Below are positions 35,282-46,381 of a DNA stretch of 64,000 nt, in pieces; within the stretch, counting starts at the first letter, position 1; each line of letters starts with the position of its first letter. The position numbers and the translations under genes were made by a program. The notes beneath the pieces were generated by a model that was given only the letters and a program-made list of their open reading frames with translations, was not told where the DNA came from and did no database searches. Source of the stretch: Gnetum montanum (taxonomy: Eukaryota > Streptophyta > Gnetopsida > Gnetales > Gnetaceae); contig MNCI01016028.1 in the NCBI GenBank assembly GCA_015680685.1, forward strand, positions 429,278-493,277, read 5' to 3'.

Positions 35282-36154
35282 TGATAAATAGTTTGTTAGT
35301 TACAAATGATATTGTACCTATAATATTGCAATAACAATATTGCAATTATGATATTATATGTCTATATACAATATCATTAATACAATGTATCCAGGCATTT
35401 TCATATCTATAAATAACAACTACCTATCATACCAAATAGAAACTTTTGATTCATTCTTATCTAGACTCTTGTAGTTTTATTTTATGAAGTCATAGTTAGT
35501 TTATGGGTACTTGCAATGTGATCTTAAGTGGTTGCATAATAACATTATTCAAGTGAAGTATACCTAGACATGCTTCATGAACAACAATAAATATTGAGAA
35601 TATTTATGATTATTGCATCATCTCACATAGAATAAATTTACTTTCCATACACACTTTACATTTCTATTATCATTTATATTTTTGCATGATTTACATTTCT
35701 AACGTATGCTAATATTTAGTAGAATAAGTATAATTATTTAGTAGAATAAGTATAATTATTTGGCAACTTAGTGGTAATATCATTTGATTTATCTAATAAC
35801 AATATACTTAGTAATTCTATCAATAGCTATAGGAGCCTAGGATGTGAATGAGAGATTACTAGGCTAGACTAGATTTTGTTTTATTATCATCTAATTAATT
35901 AGAATCAAAATTCTTCTTATGATATTCTATTATTACTACCTCAAACTTAAACAATATCATCATATCTTATATCTTACTAGGAGTTAACCTATGTACTTTA
36001 ATAACTACAAACTCTAGTAAGAAGATAACAATTAATGAGTCTCATATTAACTAGCTAGATTTCATATTGTTCTATCCACATATTACAATTTGGTCACATG
36101 TGTATGCTTATGTGACTTGAATGATTGGATGTTGGGAACCCTCATTGTTCATTA
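35282..36154 (+). repeat. 3' LTR of element F
   Basis: Starts TGATAAATAG and ends GTTCATTA. U3 (35305-35395) has several GATATT/AATATC-like motifs, followed by TATAAATAA near 35408. The distal part keeps the family's GTTGGG...ACCTCxxxxxTCATTA end in altered form. It abuts E LTR homology at 36155. Confidence 0.75.
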
Positions 36155-36820
36155 GAGTAAATATAATGAAATAAAATCAAATTAACTTGAATATTAATAA
36201 ATGCAAAAATGTAATTTTCATCTTGAAAATTGAAACATTTGAAGTAATATAACATTCTAAATCTTGAATCTAATGTACAAGGAGGTATCTTTTCAATATT
36301 TGCAAGAAAATAAATAAAATGCATATGTGATATATTTGCAATTTATAAGTAATATGTATGAACTTGTGAAATTAAGATAAAATAAAAAATTATGAACGCA
36401 ATTGTGAGAAAAAATGTAAGAATTATGAAAGATTGAGAAAAATTATGAGAAGTTGTGAGATAATTAAGAGAGAAATTAAGAAAATCTGAAACTTCTCCTT
36501 GTTCTTCAAATACTTTATCTAAAAAATTAACATAACGAAATGTTGAAATGAGTGTGTCAAACCTCTACTTATAGCATTAGTTAACCATTTCATGCCTTCT
36601 ATGGCATGTTTTAACATCAATAAACATCATACCCAAAATTTTCCATTTAAGAAATTTTTTACATGAGACATGAATTTATAGGCCTAATTATGTTATTATA
36701 CCAAGTGAATAGAAAGGCTAAAGACTTCAAATGAAAAATACATGAACATAGAATGACCTGAAAATGAAACAACATGAAAATGAGGATGAACATATCCTCC
36801 CATTCACCCTATATGTGAAA
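36155..36820 (-). repeat. 3' LTR of element E (partial)
   Basis: Aligns with about 59650-60344, for example ATCAAATTAACTTGAA followed by AAATGTAATTTTCATCTTGAA. Its distal part was separated by the F insertion at 36154/36155. A weakened TATA-like sequence lies near 36572 (minus). Confidence 0.8.
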
Positions 36821-36832
36821 ATCTCTCCTTTA
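36821..36832 (-). other. Polypurine tract of element E
   Basis: Minus strand AAAGGAGAGAT, directly inside the 3' LTR, is a typical purine tract. Confidence 0.65.
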
Positions 36833-37274
36833 GTGTGAAATGGGGATGAGTGTGATGCTTTGAAGTTTATGTGTTCTCTTCTTTGATATTAATTTTTTTG
36901 TTAAGATACTTCTTAAAAGCTTGAACTAACTTCCTTATCATGACTAAGAATTCTCAAAATGTCTTTAAACATTTGAGTTTTGAAATGTCTTCCTTTATTC
37001 TTATTGTAATGAGTGTTGTAGTTAAAATTGTTGGTCTTCTTGTAGATCTTGTGTGTTCTTCAAATATTGAAATTTGTAGTAGTGCCATTATTCAAATTAC
37101 ATGATAATTTTACCTTTTTTCCTTTAAATTTTTCTCAATGTGAAGATTTGAATTTTTTATGAAATTTTCTTCTATTTTCTTATTTTTCTTCATAATCTCT
37201 AACTTGCATTCTTCTTGGGAATTTTTTGGTTTAATCATATTTGCTAAATATGATAAATGAACAACATTTCTACA
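36833..37274 (-). pseudogene. 3' internal fragment of element E
   Basis: Left part of the E body after C inserted. The minus strand has a Lys/Glu/Asn-rich frame (37110-37274) ending in a stop, followed by noncoding sequence to the polypurine tract. It lies where RNase H should end in a copia element, but I do not recognise the motif. Confidence 0.4.
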
Positions 37275-38097
37275 TGATGAGTCGTGATATCGGACCCTCG
37301 ATATCGGGTATGTGATATCGGAGGTGCCAAAGCAATATCGAGCATGTGATATTGGAGCTTGTCTCATTGCCTATAAATAAGGGATGAGGGCACTTGATTT
37401 TGTAGTTAGTTTCTTAGTCCCTTAGCTAAACTCTTGTAGTTTTTCCTTTCCAAAGTTAGAATTATTTCTAAGTGTCAGCAATAGGAGTCATAAAGTAAAT
37501 GGATCTTTACTCCAACATTATGTACCTAAGCACACCTTGTGTCTAGAAATAAAGACGAACTTTGTGATAAACCTTGCAACATTCAAAATAGCTTAATCAT
37601 TTCATTTAAATGTTATTTACTATTAATCACTACTCTCATTAGTTAATTACTGTTATTTTATTGAATTGTTAATTATCAACAAACTAGCACACTTAGTACG
37701 ACCACTTTGAGCATACATGGAACACTTGGTAACCCAATAACGACTAGCGTTTGGTAATCCCAATAGTGTTACATTGGTTCAAGATGTGTCTGGCAAGTGG
37801 GAATGGATGCTGGTGTTAGGACTAGTTAGAGCGTAGTTGATTAGTGAAATTAAATTAGTTTATTTCTCCATTTCAAGCATTAGGACATAAAACATAAAAA
37901 AAAACATAAAAATCATATACCTCAAGTTTACTTAACCATACAATCATGCGTTACAAGTAAGCTTGGGAAGACAACAATCGCATAACCCATCCTTGTTCTA
38001 TGTAAGTGCATAAGCACTTAATCCTTGGAGTTTAACCAGATCACGTGTGAACGCTCGTATTCATATGGTTGGGCATAGGGGTACTCGCCACTCATCA
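37275..38097 (+). repeat. 5' LTR of element C
   Basis: Starts TGATGAGTCGTG and ends CGCCACTCATCA. U3 has five RATATY motifs (four GATATC/AATATC and one GATATT) in 37286-37352, TATAAATAA at 37372-37380, and AATAAA at 37548-37553, followed by the conserved GACGAACTTTGTGATAAACC. Confidence 0.92.
37372..37380 (+). promoter_or_regulatory. TATA box of the C 5' LTR
   Basis: TATAAATAA about 100 bases into the LTR, just after the GATATC array. The corresponding segment is deleted from the 3' LTR of C. Confidence 0.7.
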
Positions 38098-38098
38098 T

Positions 38099-38116
38099 TG
38101 GTGCCATTTCTAGGGA
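38099..38116 (+). other. Primer binding site of element C
   Basis: TGGTGCCATTTCTAGGGA, one base after the 5' LTR. Decayed tRNA-Asp-type primer site. Confidence 0.8.
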
Positions 38117-38234
38117 TTTTGTTGTTTGTGCACTGATTAGAACTTAGGAAATTTTTCCATTGTTGGAATGAACCCTTAGAGTTAGTTACCCTACAATTAT
38201 TGAAAAGAAAGTTTTGCACACTGAATAATCAATC

Positions 38235-40620
38235 ATGTCTCCTTCTTCTTATGAGAGTGCTTCACCGCCTAGGTTTGACACAATGAACAATCAAAGCCGG
38301 AGTACACATGATGATCCACCAGTGCCCTAATAGTTTCACATGGTATACGCTCATCCTAATGAGTATGTACCAAAATTTACCTTTATCCTCCACTAGAATG
38401 AACAACTACATTGGCATGATTTATAAGGTAACATAGTGTTATCTCCCAATCGCTCAGTCCCAAGCATGCTTCTTCGTGCTCTCACACAAATTGGTATGTA
38501 GCACTTACAGGCAGAGTATGTTGTGCTTGAACATAACTCGAGAAAGTATCAACCCATAAAGGCACAATGCCAAAGGGACCTACAACAAGAGAGACATTAC
38601 AAATCTATGAAGGGAAAGTGGCCTTAGGATGTTCTATATGTCCTAAGTGAAAATGAGGATGGTGAACCTACCTCGGGAGGTTTTCCACAAAACAATGTTC
38701 CTCTTGTTGACTTTAGTCAAGGAGTTGTGTATTAGAATCTTTACTTAACTATTCATAACCAAAGTTCTGATACCAATGGATACAAAGGTTCTAAGAAAGG
38801 AACATGAACACGTGACATTGACAGACATTCCAATCGTAACCACGACCGAGGCCAAGACCACCAAAGAGAAACTGATAGATGCCATCACGGTGCCAATCCT
38901 CTCTCTTCTTCACCTTCATCATCTCCTTTCCCCTCTCCTTCAGGATCTGAATGCATTTGCAAAGGGAAAGACCATGAGGACAATGGTAAGCGAAATAGAG
39001 ATCATAGATAAAATAGATAAGAAAGGGGATAATGGCATTCTAGAGAAACACATCATGAAAGAAGGGAGAGTAGGGAACAGCATAGGAATCATAGACACCA
39101 TAGACAATACGATCACAATGAACCCCTACTCGCCACCCAAAGTATGTTAGACATAATAGATGTTGTTAGGATTCCAACAAGGCACTAGAAGGACAATAGG
39201 ATCAAAAGACTAGACATGAACAACATCCCATGATTTGAAGGGGAATACAATGTTGATCCTCAAAATCATCTACAAGAATTTCATGATGCATCTACCTTGC
39301 AAAATTTAGAAAACAAGTGGAAAAAACTAAAGTTGTTTCCACAAACATTGATCAAGGAAGCAGAAAGCTAGTACTAGTCCTTAGAACTGAAATCCATTCA
39401 TTGATGGAGTACCATGTTAGAGTTATTCAACAATAAGTATCAAACATACTCCTGAGTGTCCAACCTATGTAGGCAAATCCAATGATGAAAACAAGGAGAA
39501 CAAAAACCCTTGAATGTTTCCATGGGCTGATATTATGCATTATTACATTGTTGCCCTAGCCATGGTTACTCACAAAGGGAACAACTATGCCATCTCGTAG
39601 ATGGGATTAGGTATGGAACACAAAGAACCCTTAGGACTTATGCCCAAGGAAGGCTATCTAAGCTTAGATCCCATCAAATACAAAGATTGTTAGAGCAAGT
39701 TACCAAGAAGAAAGATGAGTTAAGGAAAAGAAAAAGTGTAGAGGAATACAATAGAGATCCTTCCCTCCAAAAGAAGGAAGTTAGATTTTTTGAAGATGAA
39801 GAAGAGTCACCACTCGAAGAGATGATGAATAGGAAGACTTTGCCCATTCAAAAATTTTCATTAGATATATTGGCAAAGGTAGATCAAATGTGGAACTCCC
39901 TAGATGATAAATTTCAAACCATTCTAAAAATATTTGGGGAGTCTAAAGAGCAAAGTAGTGACTGAGAGAGAAGGAAAAAGAAAGAAGCAAAGTTTGCACA
40001 TAACAAAAGTAAGGGCAAATTTGCCATCATTGTAGAGATTGTGGATTCGGACATAGACAATGATGGCAGATGTGAGATATGCTAATATGACCATCCTAAG
40101 GGATGTTTCCTAGTAGTCTCACATCTACAAGAGTCTGGGGTGTATGCACTAAACCCATGATTAAACAGATGGCAAGCAACCAGAAGGTTACCTTATCCTT
40201 AAGGTAACCGAAGGCAGTTCCGCCAACCCTTAACATATTATCCAAGTGGAGCTCCACCACAATCGAATGAATAATATCAATAATGGTGACACCCATAATC
40301 ATGGGGAATGCCATTACCACATCAACAATATCCTTACCATCAACTTGGCCCATACGGGTATTACATGAAGCAGCCGATCTCTCCACGTCACTCCACTAGT
40401 CACGTCACTCCTCATCCTCACTACTAGACCCACGAGTACTATAGAACCCCTTCTTCTAGGAGTGATGTTCCACAAACATACTATCCTTCTCATCTGACTA
40501 CACCTCTTCCACCCTTAGCCCCATTACCACCTACTCCAACTATGCAAGGTGAGCTTCCTTCCTAACCACAGCAACATAACACTACAAGGGCTATCAATCC
40601 TCAACCTACTGTTGGTTTAG
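38235..40620 (+). pseudogene. gag: gag relic of element C
   Basis: The ATG at 38235 opens MSPSSYESASPP. The N-terminal domain has MVYAHPNEYVPKFTFILH, then an Asp/Arg/Ser-rich linker. The capsid-like domain (about 39220-39620) has NVDPQNHLQEFHDA, WKKLKLFPQTL and MLELFNNKYQTYS. The best open part (39687-39965) is a charged helix with KTLPIQKFSLDILAKVDQMW. The knuckle CEICxYDHPKGC (about 40070-40110) follows, then a Pro/Tyr/Gln-rich linker. Stops mostly replace Gln or Trp codons seen in D, as with TAA TAG at 38328-38333. Particle-forming protein; inactive as read. Confidence 0.85.
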
Positions 40621-40724
40621 ACAATCGCACAAACAAGAGACCCTTCTTTAAAACCAGCAATCCAACCAAGTCCTTACAGCCATAAGCAACTAATTATCCA
40701 ATTACCTCACCATCATTTGAATCT

Positions 40725-41264
40725 TTGGAACTTCCTTCGAACCATAAATCGCACCCAATGCACATGGTCATGTTGATTCATGCCATTAATGATTGGAATA
40801 AAGCTTGCCATCTTTTTAGGAAGTTCTCTAATCCTAGAATTCCTCTTATATATCTACAAATTGCTAGAAATAAGCCTTGCAAAGCTCTTTTAGATTTAGG
40901 TTCTGGTGTTAACTTAATCTCTCAAGAAATGTACAAAGCCTAGAACCTGCCTCCACTAAAAAAGAGTAACATTCATTTAGAGTTGGCTAACCAGTCCATC
41001 ACTATCCCATTAGGACTAGTGGAGGACATTATCACCACTATTTTTGGATGGTTGTATCCAACTAATTTCCTAGTGATTCAAGTTAACAACTGTAAGGGGG
41101 ACTTCCCAATCATAATGGGAAGAGCATGGCTAAGTATAATTGATATGCACCTAGGAAAACGTGATCTTTCCCTAGAAATATCAAAGGAAAATATGTTTAG
41201 AAAGATCAAGAAGAAAAAATTTCTATGCATTACATCTAGTGATAGAGGATGCAACTACATGTAG
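40725..41264 (+). pseudogene. Protease relic of element C
   Basis: Retroviral-type aspartic protease. The active site ALLDLGSGVNLIS (Asp at 40893) keeps D-L-G. Downstream are LANQSITIPLGLVEDIITTI and YPTNFLVIQVNNCKGDFPII, then GRAWLS. One stop (TAG, 40941-40943) replaces the Trp present in D (KAWNLP). Without that stop the protease region would be open for about 180 residues. Confidence 0.85.
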
Positions 41265-41815
41265 AAGTCCTGGTTTGTACAATGTTTAACATTGCCTGCA
41301 TACAACCAGTGTGCACAAGTGACTAACATATGAACATGCCTATATGTAGCAGCCACAAGATAGGAAGGCACCCAATGGCTGACAACTAACCAAGAGAGCA
41401 ATCAACTCTATGCATGGAACCAACTAAGAGCTTGACTTATGCCTATATCAATAGCATAGATACATTAGAGAAAGTCCATCGCCAACTTTCAAGTTCTGAC
41501 ATAGAAAATACCAACTATGGGAAGTTGGAAATCCCTGACGAGTTTAAGTGAGAGCCCCTTGAATTAAAACTTCTGCCCATCGGTATGGAATATACATTTC
41601 TCTAGAATGGCAAATCGGTAATCATAAATGCTAAGCTTGCTCCTCAACAAAAAGAAAGACTACTGAAGATATTAAATAAATGGTTGAAATCCTTTGTGTG
41701 GTTATATCCCAAATTAACCAAAATAGATCCTAGGATATGCCAACATAGAATTTACACTAACCCCTCCATGAAGCCTTGACAACAATTGCAAAGATGACTA
41801 AACCCAAATCTTAAC
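41265..41815 (+). pseudogene. Protease-RT linker of element C
   Basis: Family-conserved linker with EGTQWLTTNQES, a LEIPDEFK-equivalent, and PRICQHRIYTNPSMKP-like text before RT (in altered frames). It is conserved in D and partly in F and B. No catalytic domain is recognised. Confidence 0.6.
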
Positions 41816-42590
41816 CAAGTGGTTAAAGAAGAAATTGAAAAACTTCTAAATGTTGGGTTCATCTACCCCATTATTGATAGTGAATGGGTTAGTCCATTAG
41901 TCATTGTGCCTAAAAATGGAGGTAAATGGAGGGTGTGTATAGACTTTAGGATGTTAAACATGGTAACATTCAAAGACCATTTTCCATTACCATTCGTTGA
42001 CCAAGTCCTAGATACCATTGCAAGGCATTGCTACTATAGTTCTCTGGATGGTTACAGTGGATACAATCAAATTCAAATAGCACCAAAAGACTAAGTCAAG
42101 ACTACATTCACAAGTCCTTGGGGGACATTTTCATATAGGTAGATGTTTTTTTATCTTGTGCAATGCCCTAGCAACATTTCAACATCTAGTTTTAAGTATA
42201 TTTCAGCAGAAAATAGGGAATGGTGTGCAGGTCTTTATGGATCATTTCTCCACCTACAGATTGGACTTCGAACAAGCATTGGACCCATTAGAGCAAGTAC
42301 TGAAATGATGTGTAGAAACCAATTTAAGGCTTAATTGGCAAAAAATCCATTTAATGGTCCAAGAAGACATTGTGTTAGGGCATAAGATTTTACAAATAGG
42401 GATAGAGGTAGATCCTGAAAAGATTAAAGTCATCTAAGGACTCACTCGTCAACCTAAAACTGTAAAAGATATTTAATCATTCCTTGGGCATACTAGCTAT
42501 AATAGATGCTTCATCAAGAACTTTTCAAAGATTTCAAACCCATTGGTAGAATTAATAAAGAAGGATGTATCCTTTGAATGGACCAAGAAA
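41816..42590 (+). pseudogene. Reverse transcriptase relic of element C
   Basis: Motifs in order: VVKEEIEKLLNVGFIYPI, WVSPLVIVPKNGGKWRVCID, FPLPFVDQVLDTIARH, LDGYSGYNQIQIAPKD, then after a frameshift the FMDD-box equivalent VFMDHFS (about 42231-42251), where the second catalytic Asp is His. The primer-grip and connection region follows to about 42590. Inactive. Confidence 0.88.
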
Positions 42591-43065
42591 TGTGAGCTAG
42601 CTTTCCAAACCTTGAAATAGAAACTCATAGAAACACCCATTCTACAAGCTCTTGACTGGTCTAGACCATTCCACATCATGACTGATGCATCCAACTTTGC
42701 TTTAGGAGCCTTACTTACACAATTAGATGACAAACAATGACCCTATTACATTCACTATGCAAGTCGGAGTATTGCTAGTACACAACTCAATCACACTATA
42801 ATAGAAAAATAATTAATGGTTGTGGTGTTTACACTAGAAAAATTTAGGCACTATGTATTGGGCTATAAAATATTTGTACACAGATCATAGTGTAATATGG
42901 TTCATAATGAATAAACCAATGGTGATCCCTCACATCATATGGTGGCTCATAATCTTACAAGAGTTTGATCTTACAATGATTGATCATAAAGGCACTAAGA
43001 ACGTTGTTGCTGATCACTTATCTCGATTACAATGGGACAACAAAGAGCATGAATATCCAATTTCT
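42591..43065 (+). pseudogene. RNase H relic of element C
   Basis: ELAFQTLK, then PFHIMTDASNFALGALLTQL with the first catalytic Asp, FTLEKFRHYVLG, HTDHSVIWFIMNKPMVIP, and TKNVVADHLSRLQWDNKE with the last Asp-His. A frameshift near 42850 separates the two halves. Confidence 0.85.
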
Positions 43066-44435
43066 GACCACTTCCCTGATGAACTTCTCTTTGCAGGTGT
43101 AATAAAAAATCAATTAACCATATAGACAAATTGGTATAGTAGCATTCATATCTAACTTCTCACACAAGAAACACCACAAGGGCTAGACGTTAAAAAGAAA
43201 CAACAGTTTCTTCACCAAGCCAAATATTTCATGGAAATTAATGAACAACTTTATAAGGTATGTTCTGATGCCTTGGTCTGATGGTGTGTTCCTAATATAG
43301 ATCAATTATGAGTTCTCCAAGATGCTCATGAGGGTCCTTGTGGGGGTCATTACCCTAGGAGATGAATAGCCATTAAAATCTTCCTTGCAAGATATTATTG
43401 GCCTACATTGTTTTGGGATGCTCATCATTTCATCCAATCTTGTGAGTGCTGTCAACATGATGGGGGAATGACTACTAGAATGGAGGGTCCACAATAATGG
43501 ATTTAACCTTTATAACCCTTCGACATATGGAGAATTGATTTTATGGGGCCTATCACACCAATGTCCAATGGAAAAGCCTACATTATTGTTACTATTCACT
43601 ATTTTACAAAGTGGACAAAAGCAACCACTGTTACTGACCGTACATCATCAACCACTATACAATTTTCTCAACAACAAATCATAAATAGGTTTGGTATGCC
43701 TTGTGCACTTATTTCCAATAATGGTACACATTTTACAAGTGCAACCTTTCAACAATTAATGCAACACTTAGGAGTTGAGCATAAGCTAACTACACCATAT
43801 CATCCTCAAGAAAATGGTTAAGCCAAAGTCACCAATAGAGAGATCACAAAAATATTAACACAAACCATTAGCAAATATAGGCGAGACTGGAGCACCAAAT
43901 TCAATGATGCTCTTTAGGCATACCACTCCACATGAAAACTCCCTATAGGATATTCTTCTTATGAGTTAGTGTATGGTAAACTTCCAATACTCCCTATCCA
44001 AGCTAAGCTCTATACACTATCTACAACATGTGACCTCAACCTTGACCTCAGTCTAGCATAGAAAGAATGGTTAATGAACCTTAACTTGCTAGATGAAAAT
44101 TGATTAGCCACCCTATCATCCAATGAATTGTACAAGGCCTTCAACAAGCAATGTCATGACCTAAGAATTAGAAAAGTTAGATACCAACTAGGAGATAAGG
44201 TTCTTTATTGGAATCCTGCACATGTGCCACAATGAACTAAATTTCAAACATTGTGGAAAAGACCTTATATCATTTATGAAACTTTTCATTCAAGGAAAAT
44301 GATGATCTATAAACTTGAAAGCCTAGATAGAAAATTATTAGTCAACATCTAGCAAACCAAACCTTTCCATGAGCTTAAAATGGCCAGTACTAACACTACC
44401 TCTATTGATGGACAACCTTGCTCATTATTTTAGAT
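43066..44435 (+). pseudogene. Integrase relic of element C
   Basis: Zinc domain HEGPCGGHY ... SCECCQHDGGM (about 43325-43470). Core: FDIWRIDFMGPITPMSNGKA, LISNNGTHFTS (the usual Asp of SDNG reads Asn) and TPYHPQENG, then stops. C-terminal part: LYTLSTTCDLNLDLSLA, YQLGDKVLYWNPAHVPQ, and KMMIYKLESLDRKLLV. The coding trace ends near 44435, just before the PPT-like block. Confidence 0.88.
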
Positions 44436-44448
44436 CTCCTCCTTCCAA

Positions 44449-44470
44449 CTTAGTCATGGCGGAGATGGCC
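44449..44470 (+). other. PPT-like block after pol in C
   Basis: CTTAGTCATGGCGGAGATGG at the end of pol. Conserved in B, D and F. Confidence 0.5.
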
Positions 44471-44504
44471 ACTAATGCTAACCATTCTAAGCCCTCAATT
44501 CCTT

Positions 44505-44565
44505 TATCCTTTTTTTTTTACACATTCTTCATCTTTACTTGTTTTTTTTTTTACACCATCGTTAA
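44505..44565 (+). repeat. T-rich TTTTACAC-type array (C)
   Basis: Two T-runs each followed by ACAC(A/C) units. Position and form match the arrays in B and D. Confidence 0.55.
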
Positions 44566-45049
44566 CATTTTTACTATTTCTTTCTCTACTACATTTTGTT
44601 TGAATTACTCTCACTTGTTGTATAATAAGTGCTCATGATGGTGGATTGTACTATAATGGTGTTGATTGCTAATGTTTGGTTTTTACCTTTGACTTCTAAT
44701 GTTGATGCTAAGATATGTTTTTTTTATATATATAATAGGCAATGAGTCCACGTCACCCATTCATCCATATAACTCTATGGTCTCCCTTTGTTTTGGAAAT
44801 GTACTATCACTTTTTCTAAACAAATTTATTAATGACTTGGTCACTTCGTATTCTTCAAACCAAGAAAAGATACAAATGGATTGAAAAGGGTGTGACTTCA
44901 AGGGGATTTGACGCATTTGTTTTGGCTATTCTCTTGGGTCCTTGGATTTTTTCCATAGGTTTTCCATCATTATGCTATTAACCAACATCAGGAAGTTGAC
45001 TAAATCAAATAAGTCTTTGCATGGTGTGGTTCTCACTCAAAAAAAACTA

Positions 45050-45170
45050 GTGGGAATTCAAAGCATACCCCTTAGACATAATAAAGAAACATGGGCTACA
45101 AGCACTAGTTATGGCACTAGAAAGACATGTTACCCATGCTTGAAGGTTCCCTCTAACTATGGCCCTTTCT
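45050..45170 (+). other. Conserved post-pol noncoding block (copy in C)
   Basis: ACCCCTTAGACATAATAA, GGGCTACAAGCACTAGTTAT, ACTAGAAAGACATGTTACCC, ATGCTTGAAGG and CCCTCTAACTA are collinear with A, B and D. An open frame overlaps it but is not shared with the other copies, so I treat the block as noncoding. Confidence 0.75.
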
Positions 45171-46370
45171 CACTTCCTGTTTCTCTATTCTTCTCCTTTT
45201 GGAATGTTGGCTACTTTGTGAAAGCATTCTCATTGCTTCAAGAGGATGGGTTGGTCAAGTGTGTTGATGAGAGGTCACTAGATGTGGTTAGTTTTAATCT
45301 AGATTTGGGATGAATTTTATTAAGTCACCTTAATCACATACTACACAAGGAACTTTACATAACCTTGATTTCGGGATTCCATTCCATTCCATTCTCTCTT
45401 TCCATATTTCTTTCCATATTCCACCTCATTGCTAATTTTATGATTAGTCTATATCTTGGTTGATACATTGTTATTCTTTGGTAAATTCTTGTGGTTAAGT
45501 TCTTAACCATTGTTTCCACATGAAATTCCTAGAGCCTACGAACTCTTTGGTTTGTGGGTTTGTCAAGGCATTAGGGACATGAGCCTACTTTGGGGAGGAC
45601 CCACTAGCATTTTTTTTTGTGCAATTATGAAGTTCTTTCCCTTAAAAATTTCCTAAAACCAACTATTTCTTGTTCACCCCATCCATGACATCCATTTTTG
45701 TTTTTGTTTTATTGGCTTCACCATTGTTATTTCTCTCATCTTTCTTGTTCTTTTATTTTCCACCCTATTTCTATTAGAAGTTCGATCTTAGTCATGGGGG
45801 CCTGTTGCAAATTTTTCCATTTCATTACTTATCTCATCCCTACACCTTGGGTAGTTATCAGTTACAAACCTCTCACCTAGTATCCACCATACCCACAACC
45901 TAGCCAATGTGCTTCATATCGAGGTAAGGTATCAATTACATTATACCTTATCTAACCTCGCTAAATTGTGATTGTGTTGTATGTGTAGATGGCGATCACA
46001 TGAATAATGAATTGGGATAGGAGGAAGCACTCAGGATGAACTGGAGCTATATTGTTTATGCATGGAACAAACTTGATCATGTGGCCATGGATGAACAACA
46101 GTGTGTACATTTTTGACCTCAGTAGCAATGTGCCTCATTTTCTTTTCTCTCTCTCTCTCTCTCTTCAAGCTATCAAATGAGGGTCTGGATGTCATTTATG
46201 TATAGTTTTCACCACAATGGTTATGAACACCAATGTTGTAATATGTTTGTTGATCTGTTCACCGAGCACTTTGAGTATATCATTCCATGTCACTGTCAGT
46301 TGTCGCTCAGTCAGTAATCCCATAACTTTCCAATATTTTGTAAAGAACTCGAGGATGAGTTTTAATTCAT
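45171..46370 (+). other. 3' internal region of element C without ORF3
   Basis: Holds the conserved CTTAGTCATGGGGG block (45786-45803), where B and F lead into ORF3. After it only short fragments are readable, and the coiled-coil gene is absent. A GAGGTAAG word near 45920 resembles a splice donor. A CT run lies at 46146-46164. The end (CTCGAGGATGAGTTTTAATT) matches the sequence before the 3' LTR in the other elements. Confidence 0.5.
46146..46164. repeat. CT microsatellite
   Basis: About nine CT units within the 3' region of C. Not present as such in D, where a degenerate purine run occupies the equivalent place. Confidence 0.85.
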
Positions 46371-46381
46371 TCATGGGGATA
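46371..46381 (+). other. Polypurine tract of element C
   Basis: TCATGGGGATA directly before the 3' LTR. Confidence 0.7.

Larger units (their letters stand above)
13190..36154 (+). mobile_element. Element F: 5'-truncated Ty3/gypsy element lacking RT-RNase H, interrupted by B
   Basis: In order on the plus strand: the gag C-terminal half, protease, a deletion of the RT and RNase H region, integrase, a long 3' region with the post-pol motif repeated four times, a SINE, a promoter-like block and ORF3. ORF3 is split by element B (20632-33942). After it come a polypurine tract and one LTR (35282-36154). The 5' LTR, leader and gag N-terminus are missing: F homology begins abruptly near 13190 next to G. 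The LTR abuts truncated E LTR sequence at 36155, so F inserted into that LTR. F is the most decayed member of the family here. Confidence 0.75.

Noticed and set aside
36131-36154. TGTTGGGAACCC read as the start of the E LTR
   Set aside because: This segment corresponds to the conserved distal end of the F-family LTR (GTTGGGCATAGGGG...TCATCA), and E homology begins only after it.
44942-45313. 123-codon plus-strand frame in C overlapping the post-pol block
   Set aside because: The frame is not kept in A, B or D although the nucleotides are conserved, so the block is better treated as noncoding.
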